From: Paraburkholderia ultramafica
Lineage (GTDB): Bacteria > Pseudomonadota > Gammaproteobacteria > Burkholderiales > Burkholderiaceae
Direction of reading: 5' to 3'
Assembly: GCF_902859915.1 (NCBI RefSeq)
Contig: NZ_CADIKK010000036.1
Span: 1-64,000 of the forward strand
Length of the DNA stretch: 64,000 bases
In this document: one piece after another, positions 8,640 through 17,597 of the stretch
How positions within the stretch are numbered: position 1 is the stretch's first letter
Layout of the letters: each line of letters starts with the position of its first letter
Program-made: the position numbers and the translations under genes
Notes under the pieces: generated by a model
What the model saw: the letters and a program-made list of their open reading frames with translations, nothing else
What the model was told of the DNA's origin: nothing
Database searches by the model: none

Positions 8640-8860
8640 GTTTGGTGCCCGCACATGCGTTCGCGTGTGCAGTTAAACGGGAAACAGGCAGCGTGCGATG
8701 CGCTCAACCTGTGCTGTCCCCGCAACGGTAAGCGACCTGCGGCGCTCTGTTCAGTCAGCTTGAGCCGCGCATGCGTTTTCGATGCCACTGTCCGATCGAT
8801 CCGGACGGGAAGGCAAAGCGCATGAGGCCGCCAGCCCGGATACCGGCCAGACGCGGAGGC
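8640..8860 (+). ncRNA. Cobalamin riboswitch upstream of cobA
   Basis: A second cobalamin aptamer, on the plus strand. The 5' AGTTAAACGGGAAACAGG block is near 8670-8688, the core CCGCAACGGTAAGCG at about 8720-8734, the B12 box GCCACTG at 8784-8790, and AGCCCGGATACCGGCC at 8833-8848. It shares long identical blocks with the minus-strand copy facing it, suggesting duplication or parallel strong constraint. It controls the cobA-bluB biosynthetic operon. The remaining leader of about 240 bases to cobA contains two short open frames. Confidence 0.93.
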
Positions 8861-8908
8861 GGCGAACGTCACGCCGCCGGCCGCCGGAATCCGCGAGGGA
8901 CGGATGTG

Positions 8909-9007
8909 ATGGCGCTGAAGCACGACGTCGCGCGTCCGTTGGCGTGTTCCGCGAGTGTTCTCGAGGGATTCGTGATGAGCCGCGTTTCGTCGCGTCCGAT
9001 TCCGTAG
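8909..9007 (+). CDS. Possible short leader ORF between riboswitch and cobA
   Basis: An ATG-initiated frame of 32 codons preceded by a purine-rich GAGGGACGG. A second frame, 9014-9106 (30 codons), ends in a TGA that overlaps the ATG at 9103 of cobA as ATGA. Neither peptide resembles a known protein. They may be chance frames in GC-rich leader DNA, or they may couple ribosome traffic to cobA. Only the position and the overlap argue for function. Confidence 0.2.
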   Translation: MALKHDVARPLACSASVLEGFVMSRVSSRPIP

Positions 9008-9102
9008 CACCGCATGACCTCAATGTCCGCCATCATCTCGCGCGCCTTTGCGCTTCGCACCTTCGCGCCGGTCACCTCATGGCGCGCGCCATGCACGCCG
9101 CG

Positions 9103-9900
9103 ATGAGCCGCGCGTGGCTGATCGGCGCAGGTCCCGGCGACGTCGAACTGATGACGCTGAAGGCGACCCGCGCGCTGGCGCAAGCCGACGTGGTGCTGGT
9201 CGACGACCTGGTGAATCCGGACGTACTGCAATTCGCGCGCGCCGATGCACTGGTCGTGTACGTCGGCAAACGCGGCGGACATCCGTCCACGCCGCAGGCC
9301 GGCATCGTCGCGCAGATGCTCGAGCATGCGCGGGCCGGGCGTAGCGTCGCCCGTTTGAAAGGCGGCGATCCATTTGTGTTCGGCCGGGGCGGCGAAGAAC
9401 AACAGGCGCTGCATGAGGCGGGCATCGACGTGGAAGTCATCAACGGCATCACGGCGGGGATCGCCGCGCCCGCCGCAATCGGCATTCCGGTCACGCACCG
9501 CGATTACGCGCAGGGCGTGGTGTTCGTCACCGGACACGGCGCGGGCAGCGGCGAGCCGGACTGGGCCGCGCTCGTCGCCACACGCATGACGCTGGTGATT
9601 TACATGGGCATGCGGCGGCTGAACGAGATCGTCGGCGCGTTGCTCGCGGCCGGCATGCGCGCCGATACGCCGTGCGCGGCGATCGAATCGGCCACGCGTC
9701 CCGAGCAACGTCATGTGCTCGCGCGACTCGCCGACTTCGCTGGGGCCGTCACGTGCGTAGGACTCGGCTCGCCGGCAATCGTGGTGATCGGCGGCGTGGC
9801 GTCGCTCGCGTTGGCGCGCGCAGCGGCAGACGCCGGCACCGCACATCCGACGGTTGCGGGCGATGCGGCGGCTCCTGCACACAGCGTGGACACCCAATGA
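9103..9900 (+). CDS. cobA: Uroporphyrinogen-III C-methyltransferase (SUMT)
   Basis: A 265-residue SAM-dependent enzyme that methylates uroporphyrinogen III at C-2 and C-7 to precorrin-2, the entry step of B12 and siroheme synthesis. The glycine-rich start WLIGAGPGDVELMTLKA, the YVGKRGGHPSTPQ region, LKGGDPFVFGRGGEE and a PVTHRDYAQGVVFVTGH loop are all typical of SUMT. I chose ATG 9103 because it sets the conserved N-terminus and overlaps an upstream short frame's stop. ATG 9079 would add eight residues. The stop overlaps the next ATG (ATGA), indicating coupling to cobE. Confidence 0.93.
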   Translation: MSRAWLIGAGPGDVELMTLKATRALAQADVVLVDDLVNPDVLQFARADALVVYVGKRGGHPSTPQAGIVAQMLEHARAGRSVARLKGGDPFVFGRGGEEQQALHEAGIDVEVINGITAGIAAPAAIGIPVTHRDYAQGVVFVTGHGAGSGEPDWAALVATRMTLVIYMGMRRLNEIVGALLAAGMRADTPCAAIESATRPEQRHVLARLADFAGAVTCVGLGSPAIVVIGGVASLALARAAADAGTAHPTVAGDAAAPAHSVDTQ

Positions 9901-10391
9901 AGACGCTGAGCGTCGGCATCGGTTGCCGCTTGCAGAGCTCGGCCGAGCATATCGAAGCGGCGGTGCGCGCCGCGCTCGGCTCGCATAGAATCGATCAGAT
10001 CCGTACGGTCGGCACGGTCGACACCAAAGCCGACGAAGCAGGCCTGCTCGAATTCTGCGCACGTCATGCGCTGCCGCTGCGCTTGTTCAGCCGGGCGCAG
10101 ATCGCAGCGATGCGCGTCGCTAACCCCTCTGCGGCTGTGCGCGAGCATCTTGGGGTGGATGGCATTTGCGAACCGTGCGCGCTGCTCGCCGCGTCGACCG
10201 AACCGGCCGCACTGGTTGCGCCTGCTGCACATGCTGCACCGGACGCGTTGGTCGCGCCCAGCGCCCCAAGCGCCCGCCTCCTCGTGCCCAAAACCCTTCA
10301 CGCCGGCGTCACCGTAGCAATCGCCACGACCGCTGCCGACCCCGGCCACGAACCGCCAAACAACGACTCTCACCAACAGGACCTTCGATGA
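9897..10391 (+). CDS. cobE: CobE / CbiG C-terminal-like cobalamin biosynthesis protein
   Basis: 164 residues. The first 90 (MKTLSVGIGCRLQSSAEHIE... through an FCARHALPLRLFS segment) match the CobE/CbiG C-terminal family, which acts around ring contraction in the corrin pathway. The last 65 residues are Ala/Pro-rich and look disordered. It overlaps cobA by 4 bp and cobO by 4 bp, so all three are translationally coupled. The GIGC start and the 'VGTVDTKADEAGLLEFC' stretch are the main evidence. Confidence 0.85.
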   Translation: MKTLSVGIGCRLQSSAEHIEAAVRAALGSHRIDQIRTVGTVDTKADEAGLLEFCARHALPLRLFSRAQIAAMRVANPSAAVREHLGVDGICEPCALLAASTEPAALVAPAAHAAPDALVAPSAPSARLLVPKTLHAGVTVAIATTAADPGHEPPNNDSHQQDLR

Positions 10392-10990
10392 AGACCGATC
10401 CCGAATCGCATCAACGCATGACCGAGCGCCGGCGCGAAGGCCATGAGAAGAAACAGGCCAACGCCACGGTCGAAAAAGGCCTGCTGATCGTCAACACCGG
10501 CACCGGCAAAGGCAAGACCACGGCCGCGTTCGGCATGGCCGTGCGGGTGCTCGGGCACGGCATGCGCCTCGGCGTCGTGCAGTTCATCAAGGGCGCGCTG
10601 CATACGTCGGAGCGCGACTTCCTCGGCGCGATCGCCAACTGCGATTTCGTCACGATGGGCGACGGCTACACCTGGAACACGCAGAACCGCGACGCCGACA
10701 TCGCCACCGCGCGCAAAGGCTGGGCCGAAGCGCGCCGGATGATCGAAAGCGGCGCCTACCAGATGGTGATCCTCGACGAACTGAACACGGTGCTGAAGTA
10801 CGAATACCTGCCGCTCGACGAAGTGCTGTCGGCGCTGAACGCGCGCCCTGCGATGCTGCACGTGGTGGTGACCGGCCGGCACGCGCCGGACGCATTGATC
10901 GAAGCCGCCGACCTCGTCACCGAAATGCGCATCGTCAAGCATCCGTACCGCGAGCAAGGCGTGAAAGCGCAGCGCGGCGTGGAGTTCTGA
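10388..10990 (+). CDS. cobO: Cob(I)yrinic acid a,c-diamide adenosyltransferase
   Basis: A 200-residue CobO/BtuR/CobA-type ATP:corrinoid adenosyltransferase that adds the 5'-deoxyadenosyl group to cobalt. The P-loop NTGTGKGKTTAAFG is at about 37-50, the substrate loop contains VQFIKGAL, Walker B is MVILDELN, and the C-terminus reads HPYREQGVKAQRGVEF, all diagnostic. The N-terminal 30 residues (basic, ending in VEKG) are the usual lid. It starts in an ATGA overlap with cobE and lies 3 bp before cobB. Confidence 0.96.
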   Translation: MKTDPESHQRMTERRREGHEKKQANATVEKGLLIVNTGTGKGKTTAAFGMAVRVLGHGMRLGVVQFIKGALHTSERDFLGAIANCDFVTMGDGYTWNTQNRDADIATARKGWAEARRMIESGAYQMVILDELNTVLKYEYLPLDEVLSALNARPAMLHVVVTGRHAPDALIEAADLVTEMRIVKHPYREQGVKAQRGVEF

Positions 10991-10993
10991 GCG

Positions 10994-12292
10994 ATGTCCG
11001 CGTGCCCCGCCCTGTTCATCAGCGCCCCCGCTTCGGGGCAAGGCAAGACCACGATCACCGCGGGTCTCGCGCGCTATCACCGGCGGCTGGGGCGGCGCGT
11101 GCGTGTCTTCAAGACCGGGCCGGACTTTCTCGACCCGATGATCCTCGCGCGTGCGAGCGGCACGCCGGTGCTATCGCTCGATCTGTGGATGGTCGGCGAA
11201 GCCGCGTGCCGCAATCTGCTCGCGCAGGCGGCGGCCGAAGCCGATCTGATCCTGATCGAAGGCGTGATGGGTCTGTTCGACGGCACGCCGAGCAGCGCCG
11301 ATCTCGCGACGGCCTTCGGCGTGCCGGTGCTCGCGGTGATCTCGGCGAAGGCGATGGCGCAGACCTTCGGCGCGGTCGCCTTCGGCCTCGCGCACTTCAG
11401 GCCGCAGGTGCCGTTTTACGGCGTGCTCGCGAATCGCGTCGGCTCCGCGCGGCACGCGCAGATGCTCGAAGAAGCGTTGCCGCCCGCGCTGCGCTGGTGC
11501 GGGCACATCACGGCCAGCGACGAAATCGCGTTGCCCGATCGCCACCTCGGCTTGCACCAGGCGGCCGAGATCGACGATCTGGACGCGCGGCTAGACCACG
11601 CCGCAGACACACTCGCACAGACCGCGCTGAGCGAATTGCCGCCGCCGGTCGAGTTCGGCGCGCCTGTGCCGCCAGCCTTGCCGCGCCTGCTGGAGGGCAA
11701 GCGGATCGCGATTGCCCGCGATGCCGCGTTCTCGTTCATCTATCCGGCCAACGTCACGCTGCTGGAAACGCTCGGTGCCCAAATCGACTACTTCTCGCCG
11801 CTCGCCGACGAAGCCTTGCCCGGCAACGCGCACGCGCTCTACCTGCCCGGCGGCTACCCCGAACTGCATGCCGCGACGCTCGCCGCCAACCTGCGCAGCG
11901 CGGCCTCGATTCGCGCGCACGCGGCGGCCGGCAGACCGGTGGTCGCCGAATGCGGCGGCATGCTTTACCTGCTCGACCAACTGACCGACACGCAGGGCGT
12001 CAGCACGCCGATGCTCGGCCTGCTGCCCGGCCATGCGACGATGCAAACGCGCTTCACCGCGCTCGGCATGCAGCAGATCGACAGCCTGCACGGCCCGCTG
12101 ACCGGCCATACGTTTCACTACTCGAAGCTGAGCACCTCGCTCACCCCGTTGCGTTCAGCCACCCGGCCGCAGGGCGATGCACCCGGCGAGGCCGTGTATC
12201 GCGCGGGCTCGATCGTGGCTAGCTACATGCACGCTTATTGGCCCTCCAACCCGGCCTTCACGGCCGCCCTGTTCCATGGCGAAGCCTTTTAA
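10994..12292 (+). CDS. cobB: Cobyrinate a,c-diamide synthase
   Basis: A 432-residue glutamine amidotransferase that amidates the a and c side chains of (hydrogeno)byrinic acid. The N-terminal dethiobiotin-synthetase-like ATPase has the P-loop SAPASGQGKTTI (about 9-20), and EGVMGLFDG follows near 90. The C-terminal triad-type glutaminase has VVAECGGMLYL with the nucleophile Cys near 320, and a final SYMHAYWPSNP motif with the catalytic His. It is separated from cobO by 3 bp, and its end overlaps bluB by 17 bp. Confidence 0.95.
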   Translation: MSACPALFISAPASGQGKTTITAGLARYHRRLGRRVRVFKTGPDFLDPMILARASGTPVLSLDLWMVGEAACRNLLAQAAAEADLILIEGVMGLFDGTPSSADLATAFGVPVLAVISAKAMAQTFGAVAFGLAHFRPQVPFYGVLANRVGSARHAQMLEEALPPALRWCGHITASDEIALPDRHLGLHQAAEIDDLDARLDHAADTLAQTALSELPPPVEFGAPVPPALPRLLEGKRIAIARDAAFSFIYPANVTLLETLGAQIDYFSPLADEALPGNAHALYLPGGYPELHAATLAANLRSAASIRAHAAAGRPVVAECGGMLYLLDQLTDTQGVSTPMLGLLPGHATMQTRFTALGMQQIDSLHGPLTGHTFHYSKLSTSLTPLRSATRPQGDAPGEAVYRAGSIVASYMHAYWPSNPAFTAALFHGEAF

Positions 12293-12935
12293 CGACTCCG
12301 AGCGCGACGCCGTCTATCGCGCGATTTACGAACGCCGCGACATGCGCCACTTCGTGCGCAATCCGGTCGATCCGGCCGTGCTGCGGCGTCTGCTCGACGC
12401 GGCGCATCACGCGCCGAGCGTCGGCTTCATGCAGCCGTGGCGGATCGCGCGCATCACCGATCCGGCGTTGCGCACGGCCTTGCACGCGACGGTCGAAAGC
12501 GAACGGCTCGCCACCGCCGACGCGCTCGGCAAACGCCGCGAAGAGTTCATGAAGCTGAAAGTGGAAGGCATGCTGGAGTGCGGCGAACTGCTGGTGATCG
12601 CGCTGATGGACGGGCGCGAGCGGCATATCTTCGGCCGCCGCACGTTGCCTGAGATGGACCTCGCGTCGGTGGCCTGCGCGATCCAGAACATGTGGCTGGC
12701 CGCGCGTGCCGAAGGCCTCGGCATGGGCTGGGTGTCGCTGTTCGACGTCGACGCGGTCCGCGCGCTGCTGCACATGCCCGAGGGCGCGCGGCCGGTGGCG
12801 ATTCTGTGTCTGGGCCACGTCGATCAGTTTTACAGCGAGCCGATGCTGGAAACCGAACGCTGGGCAAGCCGCCTGCCGCTCGCCGAGTGTGTGTTCGAAA
12901 ACCGCTGGCCGCAAGCCCGCGCAACGCCGGAATAG
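12276..12935 (+). CDS. bluB: 5,6-dimethylbenzimidazole synthase
   Basis: A 219-residue nitroreductase-fold flavoenzyme of the BluB family, which breaks FMN with oxygen to make the lower ligand of B12. It shows YERRDMRHF near 17, HHAPSVGFMQPWRI, an ASVACAIQNMWLAARAEGLGMGWVS helix and a C-terminal FYSEPMLETERWASRLPL segment, the standard order in BluB. ATG 12276 lies inside cobB, giving a 17-bp overlap and probable coupling. It is the last gene of the plus-strand arm and is convergent with the following gene (10-bp gap). Its presence implies an oxygen-dependent route and a true cobalamin end product. Confidence 0.94.
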   Translation: MAKPFNDSERDAVYRAIYERRDMRHFVRNPVDPAVLRRLLDAAHHAPSVGFMQPWRIARITDPALRTALHATVESERLATADALGKRREEFMKLKVEGMLECGELLVIALMDGRERHIFGRRTLPEMDLASVACAIQNMWLAARAEGLGMGWVSLFDVDAVRALLHMPEGARPVAILCLGHVDQFYSEPMLETERWASRLPLAECVFENRWPQARATPE

Positions 12936-12945
12936 TGCCCGCGCT

Positions 12946-13539
12946 TTACGGTTGCAGCGGCTGCACCGAAATCACATTCCGCACGCCGCTCGCCTTGTCC
13001 TGCTGCAGTTTCACACGCCAGTCCGACGGCGCATCGAACGGAAACTTCGCCAGTGCGCTTTTCACGAGCACCGGCATCGCCCGCAGCGGGTCCGCGTCGC
13101 GATCGGCGATCACCGCGCTGACCTTGTAGCGTTCCTCGCCGCTCGTGCGCTCAAAAAACCGCAGTGTCAACGAATGCTGGTACGCGCGTCCGCCGAACAG
13201 CGAGAACGGCGCTTCGGCCTTGGGGCAGTCACTCGGCGCGCAATCCTTGCCGCCGACGCCGACCGTGGCTGGCCGTGTGTCGTAGGCAATCGACAGCAGA
13301 TAATGCGCGGGCTTGCCCGCCGTATCGACGAAGCCGCGTTTGGCCAACTCGTCGCGCAACAGCGCCTCGAATTGCGGATGATCGGCGCTCGCATCCTGCG
13401 ACGGCATGCGCGTGATCGTATAAGTCGGCTCGCCTTGCAGCGCGGCGGGATTCGTCGTGTGCACGTCGGCATTCAACCCCGCGCAACCGGTGAGGCTCGC
13501 CGCGGCCAGCGCGGCACACATCAGAGTGACTTTTTCCAT
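12946..13539 (-). CDS. Predicted lipoprotein, possibly DUF4136 type
   Basis: 197 residues with a lipoprotein signal: a short charged start, a hydrophobic stretch and the lipobox LTGC with Cys at 19. The mature part has 'PQFEALLRDELAKRGF' and 'YLLSIAYDTRP', resembling outer-membrane DUF4136-like lipoproteins that form a small alpha/beta domain. The function is unknown. ATG 13539 is chosen because it places the signal peptide correctly. The gene follows the CHASE2 kinase by 32 bp on the same strand and may be in the same transcript. Confidence 0.7.
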   Translation of the reverse strand: MEKVTLMCAALAAASLTGCAGLNADVHTTNPAALQGEPTYTITRMPSQDASADHPQFEALLRDELAKRGFVDTAGKPAHYLLSIAYDTRPATVGVGGKDCAPSDCPKAEAPFSLFGGRAYQHSLTLRFFERTSGEERYKVSAVIADRDADPLRAMPVLVKSALAKFPFDAPSDWRVKLQQDKASGVRNVISVQPLQP

Positions 13540-13571
13540 CTTCTCGCTTCGATAAGGTGCGTGTCGATACG

Positions 13572-16076
13572 TCATGACCGCGAGGCGGCGGATGAATCGG
13601 ACCGCGCGTCGTCGAGCGCCGGCAGCCAGATCGTAAAGGCCGTGCCCTCGCCGGGCGCGCTGACCACTTCGACGTCGCCGCCATGGCGCGTCACGACGGT
13701 CTTGACGAACGCCATGCCGAGCCCCGCGCCGCCCACCTCCGGCCGCTCCGTCGCGTGAAACCGGCGAAAGCGCTCGAACAGACTCGCCTGCTGCTGCTTC
13801 GGGATGCCGTAGCCCTGGTCGCGGATCGTGCACGACACGCGCCGCGCGGCGCCGGGCACGGCCGGCCGCGTCTGGCTCTCGAGTCTGCAGACGATGCGCG
13901 TATCCGTCGGACTGTACTTGACCGCGTTGTTCAGAATGTTGACGAGCGCGCGCGTCATCAGCGAGCGGTCGACGCAGATCCAGTGGCCCTGATCGGCATC
14001 GGCGCCGCCGGCGCGGCCGGTGTCCGTGTGCAGCGTGATGCGCTTCGCGTGCGCCTGCGGCCAGACCTCGTCGCTGGCATCGAGGATCAATTCGGACAAG
14101 CTGACCGGTTCGAGCATGTACGCTTGCGATTCGGCGCGCGCCAGTTGCACGAAGTCGTCGGCGAGCGTCAGCGCGCGTTGCGCATAGCGTTCGATGCGCT
14201 CCAGCAAATCGCGCGCAAGCACCGGCTCGATGCGGGCCCGCTCGATCTCGACCAGCGCCAGAATCGACGCCTGCGGCGAACGCATGTCGTGCGACAGCAG
14301 CCGCAACGCGTCTTCCCGTTGACGCTCCGCCACATGCAGCGCCGATACGTCGACCAGACCCGCGATCCAGCCGGTCGTCTCGCCTTGCGCGTTGGTGCAG
14401 GTCGCGTAGCGCAGCAGATGGTCGCGCTCGTTGGCGTCGCGCACCTCGACGCCGTGCGCCATCAGCGCGGCAAATTCGCCGCGCGCCGGATCGAGCAGCG
14501 CGGGCCAGTGCGCATGTGCGTACAGATTGTGTTCGGCGTCCGACGCCGCACCGCTGTCGATCGTCTTGACGAGCGTCAGACCGCCCAGCACCGTCTGCAT
14601 GGGCCGGCCCTCCGGCACCGGCGCGCCGAGGCGCGCGAAATGCGCTTTGGCCGCATGATTCGCGATCAGCACGACGCCCTGCACGTCGCTGACCAGGATC
14701 GGCTCGGGCACGCTGTCGAGGCTGTCCCACACGAAGCGCTTCATGTCCTGCACCCGCTGCGCGGCTTGCGCCATCAGCGCCATATGCTGCTCCAGCACGT
14801 CGCCGCTGAACTCGCGACGGCGCTGCGGCGTTTGCGGCAGCAGATGGGGTTCGTCGGCGAGGCGCTGCAGTTCTTCGCGCAGATAGGCCATCGTCATTTC
14901 GAGGCGCCGCCAGTTCCAGATCGGATACACGACCACCACGCCGACGATCGCCGGCACCGGCGATATCCAGAGCCGCGCGCCATACAGCCACGCGGCGCTG
15001 CCGGCCGCCGCGAGCAGAACCAGGCCGCCCGTCAGCAGCAACGAACGACGCGGCGACAACACCAGAAAACCGGCCAGCAGCGCGGCGAGCGGCAGCAGCG
15101 ACACCGCGAACACCACCCAGCGCCCGGCCGGCTCGACCTCGCGACCGGTGAGCAGCGTGTCGAGCACGTTCGCGTGGATGTACACGCCCGGCAGCGGGCC
15201 CAGTTCGCCGGACACCGGCGTCGCGAACCGGTCGTACAGCCCCGACGCGGTCACGCCGATCACGACGAGGCGCCCGCGCAACTGGTCGGCCGGCACGTCG
15301 CCGGCGAGCACGCTCGCGAAACTCAGCTTCGTGTAGTTTTCCGCGTTCGCGCCGAACGGGATCAGGAAGCGGCCCTCGCCGCCGTCATCGCGGGCGGTCC
15401 GGCGCGCCGCCGTCTCGACCGACGACTGCCGCCGCGGCCGCCCGGTCAGGCGCAGCGTGCCGCGCTCGACCGCGTCGGCGACCGGCACCATCAATTGCGG
15501 CCAGCGCGAATCGGCGTCGCCCTGGAACTGCGCGACGCTGCGCACAATGCCGTCGCTGTCCACTTCGAGATTGATATGGCCGAGCCCGGCCGCCGCGTGC
15601 GCGAGCGGCGTCACCGGTTCAACCGCGACGCGGTGCCCGGCGGCGTCGGGCGCGGTGAGCAGCACGGGCAGATAGGTCGGGCCCAGCGCGATTGCGCGGG
15701 CAAACGGGGCGTCTTCGGGATTGGCCTCGGTGAACAGTACGTCGTAGATCACGGCTGCGGGCCCGGCTTTGGCGATCTGTTCGAGCAGCTTCGCATGGAC
15801 GCTGCGCGGCCACGGCCAGCGGCCGAGTTGCGCGACGCTCGCGTTGTCGATTTCGACCACCACGATGTCGGACAGCAGAGGCTGCGCGCGTAGACTCAGA
15901 AAGTGGTCATACACCAGTTGATCGACGCTCGCGCTCAGCCGGCCAAGCGAGGCGAGCAGAATCACGACAATGCCGAGGCAACCGACGCCCACCCATTCGA
16001 TCAGGAAGCGCCGGCCGGCGCGCCGGCCGAGACGGGCACGCGGATCGAGGCTCAGGCGCGTAGGTGTGGTCGGCAA
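13572..16076 (-). CDS. CHASE2-domain sensor histidine kinase
   Basis: 834 residues. A first membrane helix (about 25-45) is followed by a periplasmic CHASE2 sensor (about 60-310, with VVVEIDNASVAQLGRWPWPR and the internal VVIGVTASGLYDRFATP) and two or three further helices (about 330-400). A PAS-like domain covers about 430-590, and a kinase core completes the protein: H-box LLSHDMRSPQAS, N-box ILNNAVKYSPT, G-boxes DQGYGIPKQQ and GLGMAFVKTVV. It should autophosphorylate on the H-box histidine and signal to the response regulator two genes upstream. It lies 66 bp after the FecR/LysM gene. The stimulus sensed by CHASE2 is unknown. Confidence 0.9.
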   Translation of the reverse strand: MPTTPTRLSLDPRARLGRRAGRRFLIEWVGVGCLGIVVILLASLGRLSASVDQLVYDHFLSLRAQPLLSDIVVVEIDNASVAQLGRWPWPRSVHAKLLEQIAKAGPAAVIYDVLFTEANPEDAPFARAIALGPTYLPVLLTAPDAAGHRVAVEPVTPLAHAAAGLGHINLEVDSDGIVRSVAQFQGDADSRWPQLMVPVADAVERGTLRLTGRPRRQSSVETAARRTARDDGGEGRFLIPFGANAENYTKLSFASVLAGDVPADQLRGRLVVIGVTASGLYDRFATPVSGELGPLPGVYIHANVLDTLLTGREVEPAGRWVVFAVSLLPLAALLAGFLVLSPRRSLLLTGGLVLLAAAGSAAWLYGARLWISPVPAIVGVVVVYPIWNWRRLEMTMAYLREELQRLADEPHLLPQTPQRRREFSGDVLEQHMALMAQAAQRVQDMKRFVWDSLDSVPEPILVSDVQGVVLIANHAAKAHFARLGAPVPEGRPMQTVLGGLTLVKTIDSGAASDAEHNLYAHAHWPALLDPARGEFAALMAHGVEVRDANERDHLLRYATCTNAQGETTGWIAGLVDVSALHVAERQREDALRLLSHDMRSPQASILALVEIERARIEPVLARDLLERIERYAQRALTLADDFVQLARAESQAYMLEPVSLSELILDASDEVWPQAHAKRITLHTDTGRAGGADADQGHWICVDRSLMTRALVNILNNAVKYSPTDTRIVCRLESQTRPAVPGAARRVSCTIRDQGYGIPKQQQASLFERFRRFHATERPEVGGAGLGMAFVKTVVTRHGGDVEVVSAPGEGTAFTIWLPALDDARSDSSAASRS

Positions 16077-16142
16077 CAGGGTGCGTGGTCCAGAGCTAGG
16101 GAGCGGGCCGGCCGGTGAGCCGGCCCTGTGAATCTACCAGCG

Positions 16143-17597
16143 TCAGCGCGCCAGCGTAAACGAGCGGACCGTGCTGTTCTTCTCATAGAAGCGGCCGTTT
16201 TCGAACTGCTCGGCGACGATCGTCCAATAGTAGACGCCGGCCGGCAGATCGCTGACGATCAGTTTGCCGCCCGACAGATCGGTGCGGTCGACGATCGGAT
16301 GACGCAGATCAGGCGTCGTGGCCAGCACGAAACGGAAGCGCGTCTCGACGTTCGAGCGGCTGACGAACCAGCGGAATTCGTAGTCGCGGCTGCCAGCGAG
16401 CGGTGCGGCCGATGCTTCCAGTCCGAGCTGGCGCCGTTCGAACGCGTACACCTGCGGCAGACCATCGAGCCCATTGGCAGCGGTTGCGGCGATCCGCACG
16501 AAGTACGTGCCATCGGGCAGATTGCCGAAGTCCGCATCCGGCGCACTCACGCGCATGTCGCGGATCAGGTCGAGCTGGTCGGCGTCGCGCGCGACCTGCA
16601 CGCGGTAGGCGACGGCGTGTTCGGCCGGCACGAGGTCGAACACGACCGTCTCGCCGTCCTGCACCCTGGCCGGCTGGGACAGCGCCGGCGCGGCCAGCAG
16701 TTCGACCGGATCGCCGACCGCGCCGCCCGCACGCGTGACGCTGCCGAAGCGCGCCTTGACGAGCTGCTCGGACGCCTGCAGCGGCACGCCGGGCAGCGGC
16801 GCGGCGTCCCGGCCGTTCTGCTGGGCGGGATCGACGCCGACCGCGCCGTCGAGCACCGCCACCGCGGTGGTCTGCGCGTCACCGCTATAAGCCACCTTGA
16901 AACGCGTGCCCCGCACGCCCGCCACCACCGAAGGCGAGTGGATCTGGAAACGGTCGTCCCGCTTCGTCGCATGCGTGACCTGGCTCTCGACTTCGCCGTG
17001 ATGCAGGTCGAAGATGCGGTCGCCCGCGCCGGTCAGCGCGGTGCGCCGCAGCCTGCCGATGTCCAGCTCACCGTTTTGCGCGATCGTGACGTACGAGCCG
17101 TCGGCCAACTCCAGCGTGACAAAGCCGTTCGGCCCGGTGCGAATGCGGTCGCCTTCGACGAGGGTCGTGGCCGCGGTGAACGGCACGTAGGGGTTCTTGC
17201 CGAAAGCGTGCTCGGCGGGACCACTGGTCGCGACCACGCGGGCCGCTTCGCGATCCTGCCTGAGCTTGTCGGCCGGCAGACGCAGCACAATGCCGGCCGG
17301 CATGCGGCGCGGCGCGGGCACATGGTTCAGACGGCTCAGCACCGCCCAGTCGGTCGGATCGCTCAGGTAGCGGTCGGCAATGTCATACAGCGAGTCGCCT
17401 TCGCGCGTCGTGTAGCTGACATAGGCCGGCGCAGTAGCTTTAACGCGTGGCTTGAGCGGACGGAATGCCGACGATTCCGCCGACGCCGCCCCGCACCAGC
17501 TCATCGCGATCAGACCGGCCATTGCCAGCCAGGCAGCGGCGCGATGGCCCGGCAAGGCTACGCTGCCGCGCACTGCCACCGCCCGGGAAAGCTTCAC
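16143..17597 (-). CDS. Exported LysM-FecR domain protein
   Basis: 484 residues with an N-terminal signal peptide (about 1-40). A LysM domain (about 55-105, TREGDSLYDIADRYLSDP) suggests peptidoglycan binding. A FecR domain (about 140-250, with LELADGSYVTIAQNG and VVAGVRGTRFKV) and Ig/FnIII-like C-terminal repeats follow. It is not next to a TonB receptor or ECF factor, so an iron-dicitrate role is unlikely. Instead it overlaps the response regulator by 4 bp and precedes the CHASE2 kinase. An accessory periplasmic sensor for this two-component pair is the simplest inference. Confidence 0.83.
   Translation of the reverse strand: MKLSRAVAVRGSVALPGHRAAAWLAMAGLIAMSWCGAASAESSAFRPLKPRVKATAPAYVSYTTREGDSLYDIADRYLSDPTDWAVLSRLNHVPAPRRMPAGIVLRLPADKLRQDREAARVVATSGPAEHAFGKNPYVPFTAATTLVEGDRIRTGPNGFVTLELADGSYVTIAQNGELDIGRLRRTALTGAGDRIFDLHHGEVESQVTHATKRDDRFQIHSPSVVAGVRGTRFKVAYSGDAQTTAVAVLDGAVGVDPAQQNGRDAAPLPGVPLQASEQLVKARFGSVTRAGGAVGDPVELLAAPALSQPARVQDGETVVFDLVPAEHAVAYRVQVARDADQLDLIRDMRVSAPDADFGNLPDGTYFVRIAATAANGLDGLPQVYAFERRQLGLEASAAPLAGSRDYEFRWFVSRSNVETRFRFVLATTPDLRHPIVDRTDLSGGKLIVSDLPAGVYYWTIVAEQFENGRFYEKNSTVRSFTLAR

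Noticed and set aside
13683-15893. 736-codon plus-strand frame opposite the CHASE2 kinase
   Set aside because: Shadow of the kinase gene; low-complexity Arg-rich product and no ribosome-binding site.
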